Part shown: positions 48,613 to 59,443 of the stretch, piece after piece
Layout: each line of letters opens with the position of its first letter
Numbering within the stretch: the stretch's first letter is position 1
Assembly: GCA_017449675.1 (NCBI GenBank)
Contig: JAFTFG010000007.1
Span: 1-64,000 of the forward strand
Direction: 5' to 3'
Source: Prevotella sp.
GTDB lineage: Bacteria; Bacteroidota; Bacteroidia; Bacteroidales; Bacteroidaceae
Length of the DNA stretch: 64,000 bases
Notes under the pieces: generated by a model
Told to the model about the DNA's origin: nothing
The model's database searches: none
Seen by the model: the letters and a program-made list of their open reading frames with translations, nothing else
Translations under genes and position numbers: made by a program

Positions 48613-51600
48613 ATGAAACGTTTGCCAATGATTAAAAAACTTTTTTGTTCAACTATACTTTTACTTGTCATGCCAATCGTTGCTGTGGCAGCGATTGATG
48701 ATATGAAGTTCAGTCGTCTGGATACGCGCGACGGCTTGAGTAATTCCCAATTGTTGTATATCCTCCGTGACTCGAAAGGTGTGATGTGGTTTGGAACCCC
48801 TTATGGTCTTAACCGTTATGATGGCTATCGTTTCAAAACCTATTACTCGTATGCCAAAGACACAACCACGTTGCGTAATAATTACGTGGATGAGGTCTAT
48901 GAGGCCTATGACGGTAAGTTGTGGCTGAGACAAGGTATGAACTATACCATCTTTAACCCGGAGACAGAAAAGTTTGACCGTCATCCGGAAATATGGTTGC
49001 ATGAGCATGGTGTCAAGGGTGGTATAGAACGGCTCTTCATAGACTCTCACAAAGACTTCTGGGTGAAGACTTTCGATGAGGGCTTCTGGCATTACAGTCC
49101 TCGCAAGGGTACTCTCAAACAGTATCGTTTCGGCTATGGCCGTCAGGAGTTCAATAATGACTTTGGCGTTTCCGGTTTTACGGAATATGGTAAGAGTGTG
49201 TTGATCTCCTCCAGTAATGGTGAGATATTCTGTTTCAATAGGGAGAAGGACTGGATTAGTTGGAAAAATAACTACCTGCGTCGTACAGGACGGATTAGTA
49301 ATCAGGACTGTAAACTCAGGGTTGACTGCGAAGGGAATATCTATGCCATTAGCACAAACAATTGCTTTGTTAGGATTAATCGGACGGGACGATGGTACCA
49401 TTCTATGGCAGACTTCGTGCACAGTTGGGGTGTTGAGGACGTATCGGAAGTGACAAGTATCTGGGATGTCGCCCTTGATAAGAAAGGCCGTTACTGGTTA
49501 GCCACCGACCATCATGGACTGATTGTCGTAGACAAGAAAACACGGGAACTTCGTCAGTTCTTGAATGACAAACACGACGAGTCGTCTATTAGTGATAATA
49601 CGCTTCGTATGATCTATCGTGACCAGTTGGGTCGCATGTGGATAGGTACTTATATGAATGGCTTGAACCTTTATTCTGAGGGATTGTCTAATTTCCGCAA
49701 TATCGAGTTGGGAAATATCAATACTATCTGTGTTGATACAGCCGGTTACTATTGGTTGGGAACGAATGATAAAGGTATCATTTGTTTTGATCCCCGTACC
49801 GAGGAGCAGGTTATCTACGACAAAGAGCATCATGGTATTGGATCCAATACGATGGTAGGTTCACTGGCAGCCCGTGACGGTTCTGTATGGTTCGGTACTT
49901 ATGAAGGCGGACTTATTCATATCAAGAACGGACAGGTGACCAACTTTCGCGCTACGGGTAAGCCGACCGACCTTTCCAATAATAATGTATGGACGGTCTA
50001 TGAAGACCAGTGGGGGTATATCTGGATCGGTACGTTGGGCAATGGTGTCCAGCGCATCAATCCCCGAACAGGTAAGATGGATGTTCCGATCTCTTTGAAT
50101 AATTCCATCCTCCCCAGCGACTATATTTCCACCATTACAAAGACCAAGAAAGGCTGGCTGATGGTGAGTCATTCGAAGTACTACTCAATCATCAACCCGA
50201 AGACACGGAAAGTCATCAACCGTAATGTGTCCGATAATAAGAATGACGTAAGTATTACGGAGACTTCTATCTGTGGCTTCCAGGATAGTCGGGGACTCTC
50301 TTGGCAGGGTTCGGTGTCTGGTGCTACCATCTGGGACCCCAAGACCAATGATGTCTACCTGTTGGATATGCGTTCCGGTTTGTTTGGCTCTACGGTCAAT
50401 GGTATCACGGAAGACCAGCATCATACCATCTGGTTGTCGACGGATCATGGTGTGACGAATATCGTTCCTGAGCAATATCCCAATGGGAAATGGCACTTTC
50501 TGGTACGTTCGTTTAATAACAGGGACGGACTACAGAATGGTCCATATAACCAGCGGTCTATCTGTATGACTCCCGACGGGAAGGTACTCATTGGTGGACA
50601 AGGTGGCCTTGATATCATAGACCTCAACAGGATGGTCAAGGGACGTTTTGTCGAGAAACCTGAGTTCAGTGGACTGAAGATATTCGGACGTGACGTGTCC
50701 GTCGGTGAGAAAGTCGGTGGACGTGTGGTGTTGGAAAAGGCCCTGAACGTCTGTCGTGAGATTAGTCTGCGTTATGACGACCAGTTTACGGTACAGTTAG
50801 CCACGAACAGCGGTGAGATTCATAACCGTTCTCGTTTTGCCTATAAGATGGCCGGTTATAATGAAGAATGGATTCGAACAGAGGAGGTGAACCCGAATGT
50901 CACGTACTCCAGTCTTCGTCCCGGCTTCTATCTGTTATGTGTCCGTATTTTAAATGATAACGGCTCGTTCAGTGACGAGGAGAGTCGTATTGCCATCACC
51001 ATCCGTCCCCCTTTATGGCGCACTCGTTGGATGGTCCTGCTCTATATGATTCTTATTGCCATTGCCGCCTGGTTCTGGCGTAAGTGGTATATGAAACGTC
51101 AGGAAAGGCGTATGAAGGCAGAGAATGTGCGTCGTGAGTTGGAGAAGCAGCAATGGATGAATGAGATGCGTATGCAGTTGGTGAATGAGCATGTCCAGGA
51201 CAAGACACCTTATACACCACAAGAGGAAGAGGTGACGATTCATAAGCGTACGATTGATCTCGTAGCGTTCACCCGTCAGTATTGTAAGGAGTACGAGACA
51301 CCGGTAGAGGATACGAATGTGAAGGTGAACTTCCTGTCGTCCGTTCCCGAATTGGATGTTGATTTCGATAGTGAACAGATGGAGGAGATATTCAATATCA
51401 CTTTCCGTAATGCGGCTATCTTTACTCCCAATGACTGTCGGATTAGTGTGGGCGTAGCCCGTACCCAGGACGGAAAGGCCCAGATACAGATTGCCGATAA
51501 CGGCATTGGTATTAAGGATGAGTTCAAGGAGCATGCCTTTGACCCGATAGTCAATGGCGACGGTTCAAACCTGCATAAGGTCAAGGCTATCGTGGATGCC

Positions 51601-51708
51601 CATGAGGGTGAGGTACATATAGAGGACAATCCTGGAGGAGGTACCATTATTGTGGTTACATTACCTCTTGGCGAGGTCATCGAAGAGGCGGAAATCATAG
51701 AAGAATAG
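48613..51708 (+). CDS. Degenerate hybrid two-component sensor (Reg_prop/YYY, no phospho-acceptor)
   Basis: 1031 residues. A signal peptide is followed by about 14 Reg_prop strands to about residue 700 (MWFGTPYGLNRYDGYRF, IWIGTLGNGVQRINPRTG), a YYY domain (FAYKMAGYNEEWIRTEE) and one membrane helix (VLLYMILIAIAAWFWRKWY). The cytosolic part has no HisKA His. The ATPase is altered: N-box RNAAIFTPND and G1 IADNGIGI are kept, but the G2 box reads GDGSNLHKVK instead of GTGLGL. No receiver and no AraC output domain follow, so a full HTCS has lost kinase and output functions. It probably binds xyloglucan oligosaccharides and may signal by contact or decoy action. Confidence 0.82.
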   Translation: MKRLPMIKKLFCSTILLLVMPIVAVAAIDDMKFSRLDTRDGLSNSQLLYILRDSKGVMWFGTPYGLNRYDGYRFKTYYSYAKDTTTLRNNYVDEVYEAYDGKLWLRQGMNYTIFNPETEKFDRHPEIWLHEHGVKGGIERLFIDSHKDFWVKTFDEGFWHYSPRKGTLKQYRFGYGRQEFNNDFGVSGFTEYGKSVLISSSNGEIFCFNREKDWISWKNNYLRRTGRISNQDCKLRVDCEGNIYAISTNNCFVRINRTGRWYHSMADFVHSWGVEDVSEVTSIWDVALDKKGRYWLATDHHGLIVVDKKTRELRQFLNDKHDESSISDNTLRMIYRDQLGRMWIGTYMNGLNLYSEGLSNFRNIELGNINTICVDTAGYYWLGTNDKGIICFDPRTEEQVIYDKEHHGIGSNTMVGSLAARDGSVWFGTYEGGLIHIKNGQVTNFRATGKPTDLSNNNVWTVYEDQWGYIWIGTLGNGVQRINPRTGKMDVPISLNNSILPSDYISTITKTKKGWLMVSHSKYYSIINPKTRKVINRNVSDNKNDVSITETSICGFQDSRGLSWQGSVSGATIWDPKTNDVYLLDMRSGLFGSTVNGITEDQHHTIWLSTDHGVTNIVPEQYPNGKWHFLVRSFNNRDGLQNGPYNQRSICMTPDGKVLIGGQGGLDIIDLNRMVKGRFVEKPEFSGLKIFGRDVSVGEKVGGRVVLEKALNVCREISLRYDDQFTVQLATNSGEIHNRSRFAYKMAGYNEEWIRTEEVNPNVTYSSLRPGFYLLCVRILNDNGSFSDEESRIAITIRPPLWRTRWMVLLYMILIAIAAWFWRKWYMKRQERRMKAENVRRELEKQQWMNEMRMQLVNEHVQDKTPYTPQEEEVTIHKRTIDLVAFTRQYCKEYETPVEDTNVKVNFLSSVPELDVDFDSEQMEEIFNITFRNAAIFTPNDCRISVGVARTQDGKAQIQIADNGIGIKDEFKEHAFDPIVNGDGSNLHKVKAIVDAHEGEVHIEDNPGGGTIIVVTLPLGEVIEEAEIIEE

Positions 51709-51734
51709 ATTAGCATAATAACAATAAAAGATTC

Positions 51735-54728
51735 ATGAAGAAATTTAGAACGCTCGTTACGAGTGTGTTGACGGTAGTATCGGTAGCAGTCTCTGCTGCC
51801 GACTATACCGTTCAAGGACAGTTCGTGACGATTCCTGTGAAGGAGGTAAAGGCAGGTGGTGCCAAGGTCGTCCGCCTGCAAGTAGTTAACGACAACATTA
51901 TTCGTGTACAGGCAACTTCGGAAAGTGCGCTGCCCAAGAAGAAAAGTCTTATGGTGGTGGAGCAGACGGCTCAGCCGAAGTTCGACACCTATGCGGTAGA
52001 TGGCCATTGTGTCATTGTGAAGGCCGCTAATGTGATGGCTAATGTTGATATCAATACCGGTCAGGTGACCTTTTATGATGGTCAAGAGAAATTATTGCTC
52101 AAGGAGTCAAAGGATGGTAAGCAGTTCAAGAACTTCACGGTTCCAGAGCGTGAGTATGGTCTGAAGGGTGGCCCTGCCATTACAGAGGCAATGAAGCACG
52201 GTCTCACATGGCAGATGAAGTTCGACTCTCCCGCTGATGAGTCGTTCTATGGTCTTGGTCAGCACCAGTCGGAGGAGTTTAATATGAAGGGAAAGAACGA
52301 GGACTTGTTCCAGTATAATACGAAGGTCAGCATCCCGTTTGTCCTCTCTAATAAGAACTATGGTATCCTGTGGGACTCCTATAGTTATTGCCGCTTCGGT
52401 AATCCAAACGACTACCTGCAACTCAATCGTGCCTTCAAACTCTATGACAAGAGGGGTAGGGAAGGTCATCTGACAGGAACCTATATAGATAAAGATGGAA
52501 AGAAACTGGTGCGTGACGAGGATTCCATCTATTATGAGTATGCCTATCCGGCTACCTCGGTGATAGCCAATAAGACAGACAATGGAGGGTTGAAAAACCT
52601 GCCGCAGGGTTTTAACCTGCAAGGGGCTAATGTGGTGTATGAGGGTTTCCTCGAATCCGAATGCTGCGGTAAATGTACGGGCAAGTCTGTCGACTATCAG
52701 TTTATCCTCTACTATTCCGGATATGTGAAAGTGTATATCGATGGTAAAGAGGTCGTGCCTGAGCGTTGGCGTACGGCATGGAATCCGAATACGTATAAGT
52801 TTAATGCCAAGGTACGCAAAGGGGTGAAGAACCAGTTGCGCATTGAGTGGCAACCCGACGGAGGAGAGGCCTATTGTGGTCTGCGTGTCTCTGAGCCCCG
52901 TAGTGAGGAGGAGCGTGGAAAACTGAGCATCTGGAGCGAGATGGCGAAAGACATGGATTATTACTTCATAGCCGGTCAGAACTTCGATGAGGTGATCAGT
53001 GGCTATCGTACCCTGACGGGTAAGGCATCCCTGTATCCGAAATGGGTGTTGGGCTTCTGGCAGAGTCGTGAGCGTTATCAGAGTTCTGAGGATATAGAGA
53101 CCAACCTCGCTGAGTTCCGCAAGCGTCATATCCCTATTGATAATATCGTACAGGACTGGAACTACTGGAAACTCGACTCCTGGGGGGATCACACCTTTGA
53201 GTCTTCTCGTTATCCGAATCCGCAGGCTATGCTGGATAGTGTCCATGCGATGCATGGCCGTTTCATGATCTCCGTATGGCCGAAGTTCTATGATACCGTC
53301 AAGAACTATAAGGAGTTGGATGGTAAGGGATGGATGTACCACCAGGCCATCAAGGATGATATCCACGACTGGTTGGGCTTCCGCGGCTCGTTCTATGATG
53401 CCTATGATGCAGGAGCACGTAAGATGTTCTGGCGACAGATGGACGAGAATCTCTATAGCAAATATAACCATGATGGTGTTGCCGGTATTGATGCCTGGTG
53501 GATGGATGCCTCAGAGCCCAATGTACGTGACTGTACGCCGATGTGGTATCGCAAGGCCCTCTGTGGACCTACGGCATTAGGTACCTCAACGGAGTATTTT
53601 AACGCTTATAGTACGGTCAATGCAGATGCGATTTATAATGGTCAGCGCAGTGTCTATAAAGGTAAGGATAATGAGCCTCGTGTCTTCCTGCTGACACGTA
53701 GCGGTTTTGCTGGTGAACAGCGTTTCTCCACTGCTACATGGAGTGGTGATATCGGTACTCGCTGGGAGGATATGCGTGCCCAGATGACGGCAGGCTTGAA
53801 CTACTCGATGTCGGGTATTCCTTTCTGGGGTATGGACCAAGGCGGCTTTTGCGTGGAGAACCGTTATGTGGCAGCCCAGCAGAACTATAATAAGACAGGA
53901 GTAGAGAATGAGGATTTGAAGGAGTGGCGTGAACTACAGACCCGTTGGAGTCAGTTTGGTGCTTTCATTCCTTTGTTCCGTGTTCATGGTCAGTGGCCTA
54001 CTCGTGAGATCTGGAACATCGCTCCAGAGGATCATCCCTGCTATCAGTCGTTTGTGTATTATGACAAACTGCGCTATCGCCTGATGCCTTACATGTACAG
54101 TCTTGCTGGTTGGGCTCATTTCAAGGACTATACCCTGATGCGTGCCCTTGTGATGGACTTCAATGGTGATAAGGAAGTAGAGAATATCGGTAACCAGTGG
54201 ATGTTCGGTCCTGCCTTGATGGCTTGTCCGGTAGGCTATTACAAGGCCCGCAACCGTAGTGTCTATTTCCCCAAGCAGTGTGGTTGGTATAACCTCTATA
54301 CCAATGAGTATGTGGAGGGTGGTCAGTCACTCGTCGTCGATGCTCCTTATGAGCAGATTCCCGTCTTTGTCCGTGAGGGAGCCATCATTCCTTTCGGTCC
54401 TGAGATGGAGTGGTGTGACGAGAAACCCGCAGAACTTATTAACCTCTACGTATATGCCGGTCAGAACGGTACGTTCCAACTTTATGAGGATGAGGGCGTG
54501 AACTATAATTATGAGAAGGGCAAGTATGCTACCATCGATATTACTTATGATGATGCCGCGAAGACGGTGACGTTCGGAGCCCGCAAGGGTCAGTTCAACG
54601 GTATGTTACAGAACCGTCGCTTCAATGTCGTCCTCATCACCAAGGAAGCGTCACAACCTCTCAATCTTGATAATCCTAAGGGTAAGTTGGTGAATTATAA
54701 TGGTAAAGCCGTAAGCGTTCAGTTATGA
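51735..54728 (+). CDS. GH31 alpha-xylosidase with PA14 insert
   Basis: 997 residues with a signal peptide (MKKFRTLVTSVLTVVSVAVS). A PA14-like insert at about 295-395 (VDYQFILYYSGYVKVYIDG) sits in the N-terminal domain, as in the xyloglucan alpha-xylosidases of Cellvibrio and Bacteroides. The nucleophile is Asp591 in WWMDASEPN and the acid/base Asp is in WSGDIGTRWEDM. It removes the terminal xylose of xyloglucan oligosaccharides in the periplasm. The PA14 domain widens the pocket for long substrates. Its stop overlaps the GH2 start as ATGA. Confidence 0.92.
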   Translation: MKKFRTLVTSVLTVVSVAVSAADYTVQGQFVTIPVKEVKAGGAKVVRLQVVNDNIIRVQATSESALPKKKSLMVVEQTAQPKFDTYAVDGHCVIVKAANVMANVDINTGQVTFYDGQEKLLLKESKDGKQFKNFTVPEREYGLKGGPAITEAMKHGLTWQMKFDSPADESFYGLGQHQSEEFNMKGKNEDLFQYNTKVSIPFVLSNKNYGILWDSYSYCRFGNPNDYLQLNRAFKLYDKRGREGHLTGTYIDKDGKKLVRDEDSIYYEYAYPATSVIANKTDNGGLKNLPQGFNLQGANVVYEGFLESECCGKCTGKSVDYQFILYYSGYVKVYIDGKEVVPERWRTAWNPNTYKFNAKVRKGVKNQLRIEWQPDGGEAYCGLRVSEPRSEEERGKLSIWSEMAKDMDYYFIAGQNFDEVISGYRTLTGKASLYPKWVLGFWQSRERYQSSEDIETNLAEFRKRHIPIDNIVQDWNYWKLDSWGDHTFESSRYPNPQAMLDSVHAMHGRFMISVWPKFYDTVKNYKELDGKGWMYHQAIKDDIHDWLGFRGSFYDAYDAGARKMFWRQMDENLYSKYNHDGVAGIDAWWMDASEPNVRDCTPMWYRKALCGPTALGTSTEYFNAYSTVNADAIYNGQRSVYKGKDNEPRVFLLTRSGFAGEQRFSTATWSGDIGTRWEDMRAQMTAGLNYSMSGIPFWGMDQGGFCVENRYVAAQQNYNKTGVENEDLKEWRELQTRWSQFGAFIPLFRVHGQWPTREIWNIAPEDHPCYQSFVYYDKLRYRLMPYMYSLAGWAHFKDYTLMRALVMDFNGDKEVENIGNQWMFGPALMACPVGYYKARNRSVYFPKQCGWYNLYTNEYVEGGQSLVVDAPYEQIPVFVREGAIIPFGPEMEWCDEKPAELINLYVYAGQNGTFQLYEDEGVNYNYEKGKYATIDITYDDAAKTVTFGARKGQFNGMLQNRRFNVVLITKEASQPLNLDNPKGKLVNYNGKAVSVQL

Positions 54729-57124
54729 AAAGATTCTTTTGTCTCGTCTGTGTCCTTTGTGGACTGACAACGATACAAGCCCGTCAGCGTCAAAATTTTG
54801 ACGCTGATTGGCATTTCATACTGGCTGACTCAGTACAGATGGCTACCTATGCGTATGATGACAGTCATTGGCGGACGCTCAACCTGCCGCACGACTGGGC
54901 GATAGAGGGTGACTTCCTGGCTTCCAACCCCTCAGGGGCGAGTGGGGGAGCCTTGCCTGGGGGTGTTGGTTGGTATCGCAAGCGTTTCATACTAGGTTGT
55001 GATGCCCTGCCCTCCGATCGCTACTTCATCGAGTTCGACGGGGTCTATATGAACTCCACCGTCTACGTCAACGGACAACAGGTGGGCCATCGTCCCTATG
55101 GCTATAGTTCCTTCGAGTATGAGATTACGAAATACCTCCGTCAAGGCGAGAATGTCATCGCCGTACGGGTGGACAATAGTGACCAGCCCAACTCCCGTTG
55201 GTATAGTGGGTGTGGTATCTATCGGCATGTGTGGCTCACCCAGACACACCCTGTCCATGTGAAGCATTGGGGGGTTCATGTCGTGACGGATGCCAAGACT
55301 GGACAGGTGAAGGTGGATGTTGACGTGGAAGGCTCTGGTTATAAAGTAAAGAATACCATGTTCGATGCTACTGGCAAAGAGGTCGGACTGAATGTCAGGA
55401 AGCCCCGTCTGTGGTCCACTACCGATCCTTATATCTATAAGGTACGCACGCAAGTGCTGGTGGCGGGGAAGGTGGTCGATGAGGTATGGACCAATACTGC
55501 TTTCCGTGCTTTCCGCTTCGATGTACGGACGGGTTTTTGGCTTAACGGCAGGAACATGAAACTCAATGGTGTCTGTGAGCATCATGACTTCGGTTGTCTG
55601 GGTGCTGTCATTAATGAGGATGCGATGCACCGTAAACTGTCACGGCTAAAAGCGATGGGAGTCAATGCCATCCGTTCGTCGCATAATCCACCGGCCCCTG
55701 AGTTGCTGAATATGTGTGACACGATGGGACTGATCGTGATGGATGAGTCGTTTGATATGTGGTGTCGTCGTAAGTCGGCAGGTGACTATGCGCGTTTCTT
55801 TGATGAGTGGCATGAGCGTGACCTGACCGATCTGGTGCTGCGTGACCGTAACCACCCCTGTATCCTGATGTGGTCGATTGGTAATGAGGTACTGGAACAG
55901 TGGTCGTCGGCTGAGGCTGATACACTGACACTGGAGCAAGCCAACCTGATTCTCAATGCGGGGCATGATGCCTCAACACTGGCCAAGGAGGGGGAGATCA
56001 GTGTGAATACTCTTCTGGCCGACCATCTGGCGGACATCGTGCGCCGTTATGACACGACGCGTCCCATCACGGCCGGCTGTAATGAGCCCTCGCCCTCCAA
56101 CCATCTGTTTAAGGGGAAGGCGATAGATATCATCGGCTTCAACTATCATCATCAGTGGATTAAGGATGTCCCCAGGAATTTCCCTGACCGACCGTTTATT
56201 ATGACGGAGAGTGTGTCGGCCCTCCAGACTAACGGATTCTATATGATGCCGTCCGACTCGGTCTATGTGGCTCCTAAGGAGTGGTGGCTACCGTATACCG
56301 ATCCTACCTATATGTGCTCGGCCTATGATAATATGCATGCGTCGTGGAGTTCGACTCATGAGGAGACGTGGGACGTGGTGAAACACACCCCATATGTGGG
56401 TGGGCAGTTTATCTGGACGGGTTTCGACTATATCGGAGAACCGACTCCCTATTCTTTCCCTGCCCGCAGCAGTTATTTCGGAATCATTGATTTGGCGGGG
56501 CAGCCGAAGGATGTGTATTACATGTATCAGAGTGAGTGGACCGACGAACCCGTGCTGCATCTCTTCCCCCACTGGAACTGGCTTGACGGACAGGAACTGG
56601 ATATGTGGTGCTACTATAGTCAGGCCGATGAGGTGGAACTTTTTATCAATGGTAAGAGTCAAGGTGTAAAGAGAAAGTCAGAAGGAAGAAGTCAGATGTT
56701 GGAGGGGAGTGCTTTATGCACGGAATATCATGTCGGCTGGCATGTGACCTATGAGCCTGGTGAAGTGAAAGTGGTGGCCCGTAAGGAAGGGCGACAGGTG
56801 GCTGAACAGGTGATCCGTACAGCCGGCCAGCCCCATCATATCCAACTCGCGGTCGACTATGCGGGCAAGAATACGACCTTCGTGCAGGCTGTGGTGGTCG
56901 ATAAGGACGGCAACCGTTGTCCGTGGGCAGAAGACCAACTGGTGTTCTCGGCTGCCGACGGAGCCAAGGTCATCGCAACCGACAATGGTTGTCAGACCTC
57001 TATGGAACGTTTCCAGGAACCTCGTCGTAAGGCCTTCTTTGGCCGTTGTATCGCTGTCGTCAATGGGCATGGCACGCTGACGGCTAAAGCCATTGGATTG
57101 AAATCAAATACCATCAAACTATGA
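54725..57124 (+). CDS. GH2 beta-galactosidase
   Basis: 799 residues with a signal peptide (MKRFFCLVCVLCGLTTIQA). Sugar-binding domain: LNLPHDWAIEGDF and GGVGWYRKRF. TIM barrel: CEHHDFGCLGAVI, NAIRSSHNPP, acid/base Glu388 in WSIGNEVLEQW and nucleophile Glu495 in FIMTESVSAL. It removes terminal beta-galactose, a known side-chain sugar of xyloglucan. It is coupled on both sides by 4-bp ATGA overlaps. Confidence 0.92.
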   Translation: MKRFFCLVCVLCGLTTIQARQRQNFDADWHFILADSVQMATYAYDDSHWRTLNLPHDWAIEGDFLASNPSGASGGALPGGVGWYRKRFILGCDALPSDRYFIEFDGVYMNSTVYVNGQQVGHRPYGYSSFEYEITKYLRQGENVIAVRVDNSDQPNSRWYSGCGIYRHVWLTQTHPVHVKHWGVHVVTDAKTGQVKVDVDVEGSGYKVKNTMFDATGKEVGLNVRKPRLWSTTDPYIYKVRTQVLVAGKVVDEVWTNTAFRAFRFDVRTGFWLNGRNMKLNGVCEHHDFGCLGAVINEDAMHRKLSRLKAMGVNAIRSSHNPPAPELLNMCDTMGLIVMDESFDMWCRRKSAGDYARFFDEWHERDLTDLVLRDRNHPCILMWSIGNEVLEQWSSAEADTLTLEQANLILNAGHDASTLAKEGEISVNTLLADHLADIVRRYDTTRPITAGCNEPSPSNHLFKGKAIDIIGFNYHHQWIKDVPRNFPDRPFIMTESVSALQTNGFYMMPSDSVYVAPKEWWLPYTDPTYMCSAYDNMHASWSSTHEETWDVVKHTPYVGGQFIWTGFDYIGEPTPYSFPARSSYFGIIDLAGQPKDVYYMYQSEWTDEPVLHLFPHWNWLDGQELDMWCYYSQADEVELFINGKSQGVKRKSEGRSQMLEGSALCTEYHVGWHVTYEPGEVKVVARKEGRQVAEQVIRTAGQPHHIQLAVDYAGKNTTFVQAVVVDKDGNRCPWAEDQLVFSAADGAKVIATDNGCQTSMERFQEPRRKAFFGRCIAVVNGHGTLTAKAIGLKSNTIKL

Positions 57125-59436
57125 AGAAGATAATCAGTATAATGTGCCTGCTGGGTGCGTCATGGACTACAGAGGCCCAGATCCAGACCTCGGCAGGGGT
57201 GCAGTACCTGCAATGTATGCCGAAAGACCAGTCGGGTGACTTCAATGACTTGAGTAATACGTATTTCCTGGCCGACTCGCTGGCTTCGTTTGATGTGGCG
57301 AAAGGGGAGGGACTGGTGAATTGGAAACGTTATAGGCTGTCACCCCGTCAGGCTTTCAACCTCAATGGCTACTGGCCCGTGCGGATGCGGATGCTCGACT
57401 TCCCAGACACCCAGTATGACAATGACCCTAACCTGCAGTTGAAGATTGATTTCGTCAGTCCTCGTTGTGTACGAGTCAGGATGATGACCTCACCCATCGA
57501 CAGGCCCCGTCAGGATGGAGAGAGCGTGATGCTGGCAGGGACAGTACCCTCCTCTTCGGCATGGCGGTCTTTTAGCGATGACAAGGTCATCGCATACCAG
57601 ACCGACTATGGGACTATTGAGATACAGAAATACCCTTGGCGTCTCGTGCTGAGGGATAGGAACGGACGGGTGATGACACAGACCCGTCATCTCATTGACA
57701 ATGACTCCTCACAGGTGAAACTGTTGCCTTTCTCCTTTATCAAAAGGGGTGCGGACAACTCTCGCAGCATCAATCCCGTGTGGACGATAGCACCAGGGGA
57801 GCGTATCTACGGTTGTGGAGAGTCCTTTGGTGCCTTGAATAAGGTAGGTCAGAAGGTGCAACTGAGTGTTACGGATCCGCAAGGTCCTGAGACGGACGGT
57901 CAGTATAAGCCTGTTCCTTTCTTCTTCTCGAATCGTGGCTATGGTATCTTCATGCATACCTCTGCCCCTGTGACGGCAGATTTCGGTGCCTCGTATATCG
58001 GTGCCGACCGTCTCTTCATGGCTGATGAGCAACTCGACTTGTTTGTGTTCTTCGGAGAACCCAAGGACATCCTTGATGAGTATACCAATATCACGGGTAA
58101 GTCACCGATGCTTCCCCTGTGGTCGTTTGGTACGTGGATGAGTCGTATCACCTATTTCTCTCAGGACGAGGGACTGGATATTGCCAAGAAACTGCGTCAG
58201 TACCGGATTCCCGCTGATGTCATCCATTTCGATACGGGGTGGTTTGGCGTTGACTGGCAGTGTGACTATGAGTTCGCCAAGGATCGTTTCAAAGACCCGG
58301 TGGGCATGCTGCGACAACTGAAGCAGGACGGTTTTCATACCTGTCTGTGGCAGTTACCGTACTTCACCCCCAAGAACCGCTTCTTCCGCGAGATTGTCGA
58401 CCGTCAGATGCATGTGCGGAATGCCGCTGGGGGAATGCCTTATGAGGATGCTGTCCTTGACTTCACGAATCCTGAGACCGTCCAGTGGTATCAGTCGAAG
58501 ATAGCAGGACTCCTAAGACAAGGGGTCTCCACCATTAAGTGTGACTTCGGTGAGGCTGCTCCCTATGATGGTTTCTATCATAACGGACGAGGAGGTAAAT
58601 ACGAGCATAACCTCTACCCCGTGCGTTATAACAAAGCCCTGTGGGAAGCCGTGGAACGCCAGTATCCGGGAGAGGGTATCATCTGGGCACGCTCCGCATG
58701 GGCCGGTAGCCAGCGCTATGCCCTCCATTGGGGTGGCGATGCCGCTACCACGAATACGGGAATGCTCGGTGACCTGCGGGGCGGTCTGTCGTTCGGACTC
58801 TCCGGCTTCTCGTTCTGGAGCCATGATATGGGTGGCTTTGTCACTGCCTCTCCCGAGGATATCTACCGTCGATGGCTCCCCTTCGGTTTCCTGTCGAGTC
58901 ATACCCGTGCTCATGGAGCACCTCCTACAGAGCCGTGGCTGATCAGTGAGAGTTTCACGAAGGCTTTCCGTCAGTCGGCGGAGATGAAATACAAACTCAT
59001 GCCGTATGTCTACGCTCAGGCTAAGGATTGCTCGGAGCGAGGACTACCGATGGTACGTGCACTCTTGGTGGAATTCCCTGACGATCCAGGGGCCTGGCTC
59101 GTGGAGGATGAGTATATGTTCGGTTCCCAGATACTCGTTGCTCCGCTGTTGGAGAGTGGTACCGACCGTACGGTATACCTACCTCGCGGCAAGTGGATTG
59201 ACTATCAGAGCGGTCAAGTATATGACGGAGGTTACCAGACCATCGAGACGGGTGAGATACCATGTGTCATACTGGTGCGTGACGGTTCGTTGATACCCCA
59301 TGCGCCCCTTGCCCAGCGTACCGACCAGATACAGTGGGACAAGGTGGAACTAAAGGCTTATAAGGCGGCTGCCACAAAGTGCACAGGTCTTCTCTTCAAG
59401 CCAGGCGATGCAGCCATTCAGCAAATAGAGCAATAA
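57121..59436 (+). CDS. GH31 alpha-xylosidase (YicI-like)
   Basis: 771 residues with a signal peptide (MKKIISIMCLLGASWTTEA). The active-site motif KCDFGEAAP has nucleophile Asp475 and replaces the usual GH31 DMNE/DASE pattern, as in YicI alpha-xylosidase. The acid/base Asp is in HWGGDAATTN. It has no PA14 insert and should act on short isoprimeverose-type products, complementing the first GH31. The start overlaps the GH2 stop as ATGA. Confidence 0.92.
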   Translation: MKKIISIMCLLGASWTTEAQIQTSAGVQYLQCMPKDQSGDFNDLSNTYFLADSLASFDVAKGEGLVNWKRYRLSPRQAFNLNGYWPVRMRMLDFPDTQYDNDPNLQLKIDFVSPRCVRVRMMTSPIDRPRQDGESVMLAGTVPSSSAWRSFSDDKVIAYQTDYGTIEIQKYPWRLVLRDRNGRVMTQTRHLIDNDSSQVKLLPFSFIKRGADNSRSINPVWTIAPGERIYGCGESFGALNKVGQKVQLSVTDPQGPETDGQYKPVPFFFSNRGYGIFMHTSAPVTADFGASYIGADRLFMADEQLDLFVFFGEPKDILDEYTNITGKSPMLPLWSFGTWMSRITYFSQDEGLDIAKKLRQYRIPADVIHFDTGWFGVDWQCDYEFAKDRFKDPVGMLRQLKQDGFHTCLWQLPYFTPKNRFFREIVDRQMHVRNAAGGMPYEDAVLDFTNPETVQWYQSKIAGLLRQGVSTIKCDFGEAAPYDGFYHNGRGGKYEHNLYPVRYNKALWEAVERQYPGEGIIWARSAWAGSQRYALHWGGDAATTNTGMLGDLRGGLSFGLSGFSFWSHDMGGFVTASPEDIYRRWLPFGFLSSHTRAHGAPPTEPWLISESFTKAFRQSAEMKYKLMPYVYAQAKDCSERGLPMVRALLVEFPDDPGAWLVEDEYMFGSQILVAPLLESGTDRTVYLPRGKWIDYQSGQVYDGGYQTIETGEIPCVILVRDGSLIPHAPLAQRTDQIQWDKVELKAYKAAATKCTGLLFKPGDAAIQQIEQ

Positions 59437-59443
59437 ATTATAT

